This document shows positions 1-6,772 of a stretch of DNA of 13,975 bases, piece by piece; the first letter of the stretch is position 1; each line of letters opens with the position of its first letter. Where the stretch lies: positions 1 to 13,975 of the forward strand of contig CALACW010000127.1 of the NCBI GenBank assembly GCA_937890355.1. Reading direction: 5' to 3'. A program made the translations under genes and the position numbers. Source of the stretch: CALACW01 sp002431305 (GTDB lineage: Bacteria > Bacillota > Clostridia > Oscillospirales > Acutalibacteraceae). The notes beneath the pieces are model-generated. The model saw only the letters and a program-made list of their open reading frames with translations. It had not been told where the DNA came from and did no database searches.

Positions 1-46
1 GAGCTATCTGACTTCTCTAACAGAAATCAGATAGCTCTTTATTCTT
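1..46. terminator. Intrinsic terminator hairpin, possibly bidirectional
   Basis: Positions 1-11 (GAGCTATCTGA) pair perfectly with 27-37. After one mismatch, 13-16 pair with 22-25, leaving a 5-nt loop. On the + strand the stem is followed by CTTTATTCTT, a fair U-tract, so it would stop a gene coming from the left of the window. The gene it would serve lies outside the window. On the - strand, guaA transcripts would already have met the hairpins at 96-137. The pairing is seen directly; the role is inferred. Confidence 0.7.
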
Positions 47-59
47 GGATAATCTAAAA

Positions 60-78
60 TGTTGTCATTTTGTTGTCA
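60..78. repeat. Direct octamer repeat, candidate integrase arm-type sites
   Basis: The octamer TGTTGTCA occurs at 60-67 and again at 71-78, with identical orientation and an 11-bp period (about one helical turn). It lies 60-80 bp from the guaA stop codon. Paired short direct repeats beside a gene-end target are typical of the arm-binding sites of tyrosine recombinases, and the guaA 3' end is a known target of integrative elements. Only the repeat is directly seen. The att reading is inference, because neither an integrase gene nor the other junction is in the window. Confidence 0.35.
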
Positions 79-92
79 CGGGGCAATTCCGT

Positions 93-137
93 AACGCAAA
101 AGCCCAGCATTTTCAAGGCTTTTCAGCCTTTTGGGTA
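93..137 (-). terminator. Hairpin cluster downstream of guaA, probable terminator
   Basis: This sits immediately after the guaA stop. The pairs AAGGCT (115-120) and AGCCTT (125-130) form a 6-bp stem with a 4-nt loop, enclosed by CCCA (103-106) with TGGG (132-135). A competing 7-bp stem pairs AAAAGCC (98-104) with GGCTTTT (117-123). Both foldings cannot form at once. On the - strand the structure is followed by CTTTTGCG, a short U-tract. It probably ends the guaA transcript. The symmetry may instead, or also, belong to an integrase recognition region. Confidence 0.5.
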
Positions 138-1664
138 TCATTCCCACTCTATCGTCGCGGGAGGTTTGTCTGTGATATCATACACTACTCTGTTGACTCC
201 CCTGACCTCATTGGTAATTCTTCTCGAGACCTTGGAGAGCAGTTCATATGACAGCGGGGCGAAGGTTCCGGTCATGAAGTCGTTCGTGATTATTGCTCTG
301 AGCGCGAGCGTATAATCGTACGTTCTGCCGTCGCCCATGACTCCGACAGAGCGGTTGCCCGTAAGGACTGCGAAATACTGGCTCGCCTTTTCGCCGGAAG
401 CTTCAAGCTCCTGTCTGAATATAAGGTCGGCGTCACGCAGGATATCGAGTTTTTCGCGCGTAAGGTCGCCGATAACGCGTACGGCGAGTCCGGGACCGGG
501 GAACGGCTGGCGGTCGACAAGATAATCGGGAAGACCGAGTTTTCTGCCGACGGCTCTTACCTCGTCCTTAAAGAGCCCCCTTAAAGGTTCGAGAAGTTCA
601 AATCCGAGCTTTTTGGGCAGTCCGCCTACGTTATGATGACTCTTGATTGTAGCGGCCTTTTTATTGCCCGACTCGATAACGTCGGGATAAATCGTACCCT
701 GTGCAAGGAATTTTACGCCGTTGATTTTCTTTGCTTCCTCGGTAAATACATCAATGAAAAGTTTACCGATAATCTTTCTCTTTCTCTCGGGAACCCTAAT
801 TCCCTTGAGCTTGGAAAGATATAATTCGGACGCGTCGACCATACGGAGATCGAGAGGCATATCCTTGAACGCGGCGGCAACTTCGTCCGCTTCATTCTTT
901 CTCATCATACCGTGGTCGACGAATATGCACGTAAGCTGTGAGCCTATCGCTCTGGAAATAAGCGCGGCGGCGACGGAGGAATCGACTCCGCCCGAAAGAC
1001 CGAGGATAACTCTGTCGCTTCCGACTCTCTCTCTTATCTCTGCAACCTGACGCTCGATATAATCGTCCATCGTGTAGTCGCCGACGGCACCGCATATATT
1101 ATAAAGGAAATTATGTATAAGTCTTGTTCCGTTTTCGGTATGCTCGACCTCGGGGTGAAACTGCACGCCGTACAGCTTCATCTCGGGGTTTTCAATTGCA
1201 CCGCACGGACAGTTATCCGTTTTTGCGATAACCTTGAATCCCTTGGGAACTTTCGAAACAAAATCGGTATGGCTCATAAGAACGTTCTGCGTCGCTTTCA
1301 TTCCCTCGAAAAGGACGGAAGAAATTTTAAGTTTTGCCTTAGTCGGGCCGTACTCGCTGACATCGCACGACGAAACCTCACCGCCGAGCATATAGCTCAT
1401 AAGCTGGAAGCCGTAGCAGATTCCGAGAACGGGGATTCCGGATTTAAAAAGCTCGGGTTCGCATTTCGGCGAATCCTCGCCGTAAACACTCAAAGGTCCT
1501 CCCGTCGTTATAATGCCTATGGGATTGAGTTCAAGCAATTTTTTCAGCGGAGTGTCTCCCGGTTTTATAACGGAATAAACACCGCATTCTCTGACTCGTC
1601 TGGCGATAAGCTCTTTATACTGACCGCCGAAGTCGAGAACGATAACTGTCTGATTGTGTTGCAT
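138..1664 (-). CDS. guaA: GMP synthase (glutamine-hydrolysing)
   Basis: GuaA makes GMP from XMP, ATP and glutamine in the cytoplasm, the last step of guanine nucleotide synthesis. The 508-residue protein is full length. The N-terminal class I amidotransferase domain (about 5-190) has the nucleophile Cys83 in GICYGFQ and the His170/Glu172 pair in VQFHPEVEH. The ATP pyrophosphatase domain follows with the P-loop SGGVDSS (224-230). The C-terminal dimerisation domain ends in the conserved PPATIEWE. The ATG start has AGAGG about 11 nt upstream. It lies 26 bp after secA on the same strand with no terminator between, so it is probably the last gene of the minus-strand run. No guanine riboswitch is visible in the short upstream gap. 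The 3' end lies beside a possible integrative-element boundary. Confidence 0.97.
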   Translation of the reverse strand: MQHNQTVIVLDFGGQYKELIARRVRECGVYSVIKPGDTPLKKLLELNPIGIITTGGPLSVYGEDSPKCEPELFKSGIPVLGICYGFQLMSYMLGGEVSSCDVSEYGPTKAKLKISSVLFEGMKATQNVLMSHTDFVSKVPKGFKVIAKTDNCPCGAIENPEMKLYGVQFHPEVEHTENGTRLIHNFLYNICGAVGDYTMDDYIERQVAEIRERVGSDRVILGLSGGVDSSVAAALISRAIGSQLTCIFVDHGMMRKNEADEVAAAFKDMPLDLRMVDASELYLSKLKGIRVPERKRKIIGKLFIDVFTEEAKKINGVKFLAQGTIYPDVIESGNKKAATIKSHHNVGGLPKKLGFELLEPLRGLFKDEVRAVGRKLGLPDYLVDRQPFPGPGLAVRVIGDLTREKLDILRDADLIFRQELEASGEKASQYFAVLTGNRSVGVMGDGRTYDYTLALRAIITNDFMTGTFAPLSYELLSKVSRRITNEVRGVNRVVYDITDKPPATIEWE

Positions 1665-1690
1665 ATATATTATACCTCTTTATATAATGA

Positions 1691-4420
1691 TCAATTTTCG
1701 TATCTGCCGCAGCACTTTTTATATTTAAGTCCGCTTCCGCAGGGGCAGGGGTCATTTCTGCCGACCTTCTGACCTTTCTTAACGGGACGGGCTTTTTCAC
1801 TGCCGTCCGTCTGATTGGTCGAAGTAATCTTGACAGTCTGCTCGCGCTTAACATCCTCCTCGGAACGTACAATAGCGGTAAGAACGAACTGAACGGTTCC
1901 CTCGCGGATACCGTCGGTCATCTCCTCGAACATGTCGTAGCTCTCCATTCTGAACGCAACGACGGGGTCTTTCTGCGCGTAGGCTCTCAGACCGATGCTC
2001 TGTTTTAACTGCTCCATAGCGTCGATATGATTCATCCAGCGGATGTCGACGTTTTCTATAAGAGCCTTATGTTCAAGCTCCTTCATAACGTCCGCGCCGT
2101 AAAGTTCGGTCTGTTTTTCGAGCTTTGAATTAGCAATACTGAGCATCTGCTCGAGAATCTTATCGTGGTCGTCCTCGCTCTCAAGTTTTTCGTCGCCGAA
2201 GAGCCAAGCATATTTGCTCGTAAGTCCCGCGATGTTCCAGTCGTTGGAATGATTCGTCTTGGGACAGTAGAAATCGACAGCCTCGGTTATGGAATCCTTA
2301 ATCATCTTTCTGATCGTCTGGTCAAGGTCAACTCCGTCGAGAACCTGGTTTCTCTGCGCGTAAATAAGTTCTCTCTGCTTATTCATAACGTCGTCGTACT
2401 GAAGAACGTTCTTACGTATTGCAAAGTTGTTGCCCTCAACCTTTTTCTGCGCGTTCTCAATCTGACTTGTAAATACTTTATTTTCAATAGGCATATCGCC
2501 CGCCTCACCGAAACGGTCGAGAATGTTATAGAATCTGTCACCTGCAAAAAGACGGATAACGTCGTCCTCCGCAGAGAGGAAGAAACGGCTTGTACCGGGG
2601 TCGCCCTGACGTCCGGCACGTCCTCTTAACTGGTTATCGATACGTCTTGACTCGTGTCTTGCTGTACCGATTATATAAAGACCGCCGAGCTCGCGTACCT
2701 TGTCGGCTTCCTCTTTTAATTCGGATTTATATTTCGCCTCAAGCTCGGAGAAAATCTTTCTGGCGTTGAGAATATCCTCGTTGTCGGTCTCCGCAAAGCC
2801 CGTCGCCTCGGCGATAAGCTCCTCGGTCATACCCTCCATTTTACGCATTTCGGCTTTAGCCATATATTCAGCATTACCGCCTAAGATAATATCGGTGCCT
2901 CGTCCCGCCATGTTCGTAGCGATTGTAACGGCTCCGAGTTTACCCGCCTGAGCAATAATTTCGGCTTCTTTTTCATGATATTTAGCATTTAAAACGTTAT
3001 GTTTTACTCCGCTCCTTTTAAGAATAGCGGAGAGAAGTTCCGATTTTTCAATATTAACGGTACCGACAAGCACCGGCTGTCCTTTTTCGTGGAGCTCTTT
3101 AATAAGGTCTATAATCGCCGCGAACTTTGCCTTTTCCGTCTTATAAAGAACGTCGGGAAGATCCTTTCTTATCATCGGCTTATTCGTCGGAACGGCGATA
3201 ACATCGAGGCCGTAAATCTCCTGGAACTCGTCGCTCTCGGTCATAGCAGTACCGGTCATACCGGAAAGTTTGTCATAAAGTCTGAAATAATTCTGGAATG
3301 TAATAGTGGCAAGCGTCTTTGACTCGGAACGGACGTTAACGCCCTCTTTTGCCTCGATAGCCTGATGAAGACCCTCGTTATAGCGCCTGCCGAGCATAAT
3401 ACGTCCGGTAAATTCGTCGACGATAAGAACCTGTCCGTCCTTAACGACGTAATCGACGTCTCTCTGCATGACTCCGCGCGCTTTAAGAGCCTGATTTATA
3501 TGATGCTGAAGCGTAAGGTTGTCCGCATCCATAAGGTTTTCGAGGTTAAAATGAGCCTCAGCCTTTGCAATACCGCGTTTTGTAAGAGTCGCGGTCTTTG
3601 CCTTTTCGTCAACGATATAATCGCAGTCGGCTCCTGCAACGTCGTCGATTTCCTTTTTGGAATCCATCTCGGTAATCTTCTTAACAGTAAGACCCTTTAC
3701 AAAGTCGTCGGCAAGTTTATACAATTCGCTCGACTTGTCGCCTCTGCCCGAAATAATAAGGGGTGTACGCGCCTCATCGATAAGAATCGAGTCAACCTCG
3801 TCGACGATTGCGAACGAGTGACCTCTCTGAACTCTGTATTCTTTATAGGGAACCATGTTATCACGAAGATAATCAAAGCCCATCTCGTTGTTTGTTCCGT
3901 AAGTAATATCGGCGTTATACGCGTCCTGTTTTGATTTATTATCCTGACCGTGAGAAATAAGTCCGACGGTAAGTCCCATGAAACGGAAAACCTTGCCCAT
4001 CCACTCGGAATCTCGGCGGGCAAGATAATCGTTTACGGTTACGATATGAACGCCCTTGCCTGCAAGAGCGTTAAGGTAGGCGGGAAGCGTTGCGACGAGC
4101 GTTTTACCTTCACCGGTTTTCATCTCTGCGATTCTGCCCTGGTGAAGAACAATACCGCCGAGTATCTGCACGGGGAAGTGCTTCATGTTAAGAACTCGCC
4201 ACGAAGCCTCACGGCATGCGGCAAAAGCCTCGGGCAGGATATCGTCAAGAGTCTCGCCGTTGGCGAGTCTTTCTTTAAATTCGGGCGTTTTAGCCTGTAA
4301 TTCGGCGTCGGTAAGAGCGGAATACTCCTCCTCAAGCGCGAGAACTTTTTTCTGAATCGGGACTATTCTCTTTAATTCCTTCTGCGAATAGTCGCCGAAT
4401 ATTTTAGTTAATAAAGACAA
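1691..4420 (-). CDS. secA: Preprotein translocase ATPase SecA
   Basis: SecA is the motor that pushes unfolded preproteins through SecYEG. The 909-residue length is normal. Walker A is MKTGEGKT (100-107) and the DEAD-like Walker B is DEVD (207-210). The preprotein cross-linking and helical scaffold regions follow. The last 20 residues carry the zinc site CPCGSG...KKCCG that binds SecB or ribosomes in other bacteria. The start is TTG: an in-frame TGA lies only 18 nt upstream, no ATG occurs between, and AAAGGA sits 10 nt before the TTG. The start is therefore well fixed, and the weak codon may limit translation. No SecM- or VemP-like arrest peptide is visible upstream; nth lies 49 bp before it. 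The neighbour two genes upstream is itself a Sec-exported protein. Confidence 0.97.
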   Translation of the reverse strand: MSLLTKIFGDYSQKELKRIVPIQKKVLALEEEYSALTDAELQAKTPEFKERLANGETLDDILPEAFAACREASWRVLNMKHFPVQILGGIVLHQGRIAEMKTGEGKTLVATLPAYLNALAGKGVHIVTVNDYLARRDSEWMGKVFRFMGLTVGLISHGQDNKSKQDAYNADITYGTNNEMGFDYLRDNMVPYKEYRVQRGHSFAIVDEVDSILIDEARTPLIISGRGDKSSELYKLADDFVKGLTVKKITEMDSKKEIDDVAGADCDYIVDEKAKTATLTKRGIAKAEAHFNLENLMDADNLTLQHHINQALKARGVMQRDVDYVVKDGQVLIVDEFTGRIMLGRRYNEGLHQAIEAKEGVNVRSESKTLATITFQNYFRLYDKLSGMTGTAMTESDEFQEIYGLDVIAVPTNKPMIRKDLPDVLYKTEKAKFAAIIDLIKELHEKGQPVLVGTVNIEKSELLSAILKRSGVKHNVLNAKYHEKEAEIIAQAGKLGAVTIATNMAGRGTDIILGGNAEYMAKAEMRKMEGMTEELIAEATGFAETDNEDILNARKIFSELEAKYKSELKEEADKVRELGGLYIIGTARHESRRIDNQLRGRAGRQGDPGTSRFFLSAEDDVIRLFAGDRFYNILDRFGEAGDMPIENKVFTSQIENAQKKVEGNNFAIRKNVLQYDDVMNKQRELIYAQRNQVLDGVDLDQTIRKMIKDSITEAVDFYCPKTNHSNDWNIAGLTSKYAWLFGDEKLESEDDHDKILEQMLSIANSKLEKQTELYGADVMKELEHKALIENVDIRWMNHIDAMEQLKQSIGLRAYAQKDPVVAFRMESYDMFEEMTDGIREGTVQFVLTAIVRSEEDVKREQTVKITSTNQTDGSEKARPVKKGQKVGRNDPCPCGSGLKYKKCCGRYEN

Positions 4421-4469
4421 TGCGTTTTCATCCTTTCAAGACATAAATATTTTTAGTATGTAAAAGCGT

Positions 4470-5117
4470 TTATTTCACTTTATTGTTTTCTCTGTATTCT
4501 TTACAGATATCGCTGAGCGGGCATATACCGCACTTCGGATTTCTCGCAGAGCATATCTCCCTGCCGAAGAGCACGCATCTGTGACAAAAGTCGCTGCTCT
4601 CCTTAGGCGGAAGCAGAGGTCTCGTCTCTTTTTCAACCTTAAACGGGTCGCGGGTCGAGACAAGCCCCAATCTGTTGGATATTCTTATATAATGAGTATC
4701 GGCTGCGACGGCGCCGGGCATTTTATAAACATCGCCGACTATCAGGTTTGCCGTCTTTCTTCCGACACCGGGCAGACGGGTAAGTTCCTCGACCGAATCG
4801 GGAATTACTCCGCCGAACTCGCTTAAAACCATCTGAGCCATGCCGATAATATCCCTCGCCTTCTGACGGAAAAATCCGCATGAGCGTATGATATTTTCAA
4901 TATCCTTAACGTCCGCCGAGGCGTAGTCCTCGAGTGTTTTATATTTTGAAAACAATTCGGGCGTTACGAGATTTACCCTCGCGTCCGTGCACTGCGCCGA
5001 CAGCCGTACGCTGATAAGCAGTTCAAACGGATTGTCCGCGTTGAGCGAGCATACCGCGCCGGGATATCTGTTCTTAAGGCGGGAAACAGCCTCATGCGCC
5101 GTTTGTTTTTTCGTCAT
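4470..5117 (-). CDS. nth: Endonuclease III (DNA glycosylase/AP lyase)
   Basis: Nth removes oxidised pyrimidines and cleaves the resulting abasic site in base excision repair. The protein is 215 residues, close to the usual length. The helix-hairpin-helix LPGVGRKTAN carries the Schiff-base Lys121, and the catalytic Asp140 sits in AADTHYIRISNRLGL. The iron-sulfur loop has Cys189, 196, 199 and 205 in the family spacing C-X6-C-X2-C-X5-C. I chose the ATG at 5115-5117 because GGGAG lies 8 nt upstream. The in-frame GTG at 5124-5126 would overlap that ribosome binding site and add only three residues. It starts 21 bp after the surface-protein gene and runs into secA after 49 bp, so it is probably co-transcribed with both. 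Confidence 0.95.
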   Translation of the reverse strand: MTKKQTAHEAVSRLKNRYPGAVCSLNADNPFELLISVRLSAQCTDARVNLVTPELFSKYKTLEDYASADVKDIENIIRSCGFFRQKARDIIGMAQMVLSEFGGVIPDSVEELTRLPGVGRKTANLIVGDVYKMPGAVAADTHYIRISNRLGLVSTRDPFKVEKETRPLLPPKESSDFCHRCVLFGREICSARNPKCGICPLSDICKEYRENNKVK

Positions 5118-5138
5118 GGAATTCACTCCCGGGCGGAT

Positions 5139-6584
5139 TTATGTTTTTTTGATATCATCGGGATGTTTTTCGAGTTTTGCCGAAATTCTCAGCACGGTTC
5201 TCGCGTCCGCGGGGGAAACCCTGCCGTCGGAATTTATATCGGCGACAGCCTCGCCGGGACGGGTCAGATTCTCAATCTTCGCCGCGTGGCGGAGAATTGC
5301 GCGCGCGTCAGTTCCGGTTATCCTGCCGTCAAAATTGATATCCCCGAGATATTTTTTGTAAACGTTGTGTTCGAACACCGCGGTAAACTGTCCGTGCTTT
5401 ACCGTAACGCGGTAAGCTCCGGGCTCGTTTATGTCGATATCCGACGAAATATCGAATTCGTCCGTCTGCGAACGAACCGACGAGTTATAGGTTATATAAA
5501 CTTTAAGCTCGGAAAAATCCGGGACATCGCCGATAAAGGAATACGAATCCTCGGGCGGAACGATATCCATACTCTGTTCCTCGCTCGGAATAACCGTAAA
5601 ATCAAACGCCGCGTATTTGCCGTCGAAATAGAGCTTTGCAACGGCCGTGCCGGGAACGGACGTATCGTACTCCGCGGTAAAATCGGAAGTTTCGATAATG
5701 TTTCCGTTGTCATACTCGGCAATAAGCGTTATATTCGATAAATCAAGTTTGCCGTACTGGTACGCCGAAAGGTTTGACGGCATCGATTTGATTTTAAGAG
5801 ATTTAAGGCTCTTGCTCTCGACTGTGATCGGGAACGACGCAGTAATATCGTTATATTTATACTTTACCGTAACCGTGTAACGTCCGGGCTTTGCGGGTGA
5901 GGACGTATCGACTCCCGAAATCTCGTAATCCGTAACCTCGGCGTCGGCTCTGCCGTCCGAATACTTCGCCGTAACCTTAAGTCCTCCGAGAGAAACGGTC
6001 TCGCCCTCAAGATACTCGGTCTTTGTAGGAAGCGACGATATTTCGATTGAAGACACGGGAATACGCGTTACCGTAATATCAAACGACGCGCTCATTCCGC
6101 CGTAGGTTATTACGACAGTCTTTTTACCGGGTTTTGTAAGCGGAGGAACGCTCATAACATAGCCGTCGGCATCCTTTTCGCTCCCGTCGTCAAAAACGGC
6201 TTTGACTGAAAGCCCGGAAGCGTCAAACGTCTCCTCCGAGTCGACATATGTAAGTTTATCGGGAAGCGACGCTATTTTTAATGATTTTAATCCCGTTACG
6301 GGTTCAGGCTCTGTCAGTTTTTTAATTCCCGAGGACAAATCTATCCAGCACGGTATCGAATCGTAAACGATATGACCGAATCCGTTTTTTGTTTCACTGA
6401 CGCTCACGCACGCACCGCGTCTGACAACCGCGGTCTGCTCGCTGTTAACATCGGGTTCGGAGTATGCCGTCAGTCCGTCCTGAGCCGTGACGAGATAAAC
6501 GTCGTCAAGAGCGAAAACGCACAAAGGCATGCACATAAATGCCGTAATAACGGATAATAAAACAGCCGTAACTTTTTTTATCAT
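5139..6584 (-). CDS. Secreted SH3/Ig-like protein with C-terminal type I dockerin
   Basis: This is an exported protein of 481 residues. A signal peptide is visible (KK, then a hydrophobic stretch ending near CVFA, about 1-26). A bacterial SH3-like segment follows (about 29-83), then four Ig-like repeats of the group 3 bacterial type (about 97-175, 176-257, 258-333, 336-408). A type I dockerin (411-473) ends the protein, with two calcium loops, DINFDGRITGTD and DINSDGRVSPAD, each followed by an AR-hydrophobic helix. Dockerins bind cohesins, so it may attach to a scaffoldin. No catalytic domain is seen, so it may be structural or adhesive. The start at 6582-6584 has GGGAGG 8 nt upstream; an upstream in-frame TTG at 6629 lacks a binding site. 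A consensus promoter lies just upstream. The partner cohesin is not in the window. Confidence 0.85.
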   Translation of the reverse strand: MIKKVTAVLLSVITAFMCMPLCVFALDDVYLVTAQDGLTAYSEPDVNSEQTAVVRRGACVSVSETKNGFGHIVYDSIPCWIDLSSGIKKLTEPEPVTGLKSLKIASLPDKLTYVDSEETFDASGLSVKAVFDDGSEKDADGYVMSVPPLTKPGKKTVVITYGGMSASFDITVTRIPVSSIEISSLPTKTEYLEGETVSLGGLKVTAKYSDGRADAEVTDYEISGVDTSSPAKPGRYTVTVKYKYNDITASFPITVESKSLKSLKIKSMPSNLSAYQYGKLDLSNITLIAEYDNGNIIETSDFTAEYDTSVPGTAVAKLYFDGKYAAFDFTVIPSEEQSMDIVPPEDSYSFIGDVPDFSELKVYITYNSSVRSQTDEFDISSDIDINEPGAYRVTVKHGQFTAVFEHNVYKKYLGDINFDGRITGTDARAILRHAAKIENLTRPGEAVADINSDGRVSPADARTVLRISAKLEKHPDDIKKT

Positions 6585-6634
6585 ACGTTTTTCCTCCCGA
6601 ATGAAACATATCGAGCGCGGGGCGTTCAATTCGT

Positions 6635-6663
6635 ATTATAATATTTTTTATAACGCATGTCAA
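6635..6663 (-). promoter_or_regulatory. Perfect sigma-A consensus promoter for the surface-protein run
   Basis: Read on the minus strand, TTGACA (6658-6663) and TATAAT (6635-6640) are separated by exactly 17 bp. Both hexamers match consensus at all six positions, in very AT-rich DNA. Transcription would start near 6628, giving a leader of about 44 nt before the ATG at 6584. It is the best promoter in the window and may drive the surface-protein gene, nth, secA and guaA. Confidence 0.8.
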
Positions 6664-6702
6664 ATATATATTGTTATTATTTTATTAAATTATTGCTATT
6701 AC

Positions 6703-6729
6703 TTGAAATACTTGTTCCGTTGTGATAAT
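6703..6729 (+). promoter_or_regulatory. Candidate extended -10 promoter for the hydrolase-to-luxS run
   Basis: TTGAAA (6703-6708) and GATAAT (6724-6729) are 15 bp apart, which is short. The -10 is preceded by TG at 6721-6722 (extended -10), which can make up for a poor -35. Transcription would start near 6736, about 37 nt before the ATG at 6773. It sits in the shared spacer with the opposing consensus promoter, so one regulator could act on both. Confidence 0.4.
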
Positions 6730-6772
6730 ATTATTAAAAATGAACATAAAATCTCTTAACGGGAGGTACCGA

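Noticed and set aside
1665..1690. A possible minus-strand promoter before guaA (TTGATC and TATAAT)
   Set aside because: The spacing is only about 14 bp and the TATAAT lies within 10 nt of the ATG, which would put the transcript start at or inside the coding region.
1113..1772. A 219-codon open frame on the + strand opposite guaA
   Set aside because: It is antisense to a well-supported gene, has no family-like features, and such long shadows are common when the sense codons rarely produce antisense stops.
3365..3934. A 189-codon open frame on the + strand opposite secA
   Set aside because: It lies fully opposite conserved SecA motifs, has no ribosome binding site that stands out, and resembles no known protein.
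5094..5741. A 215-codon open frame on the + strand opposite the surface-protein gene
   Set aside because: It runs antisense through the dockerin and Ig-like domains; the sense frame has a signal peptide, clear domains and a strong start.
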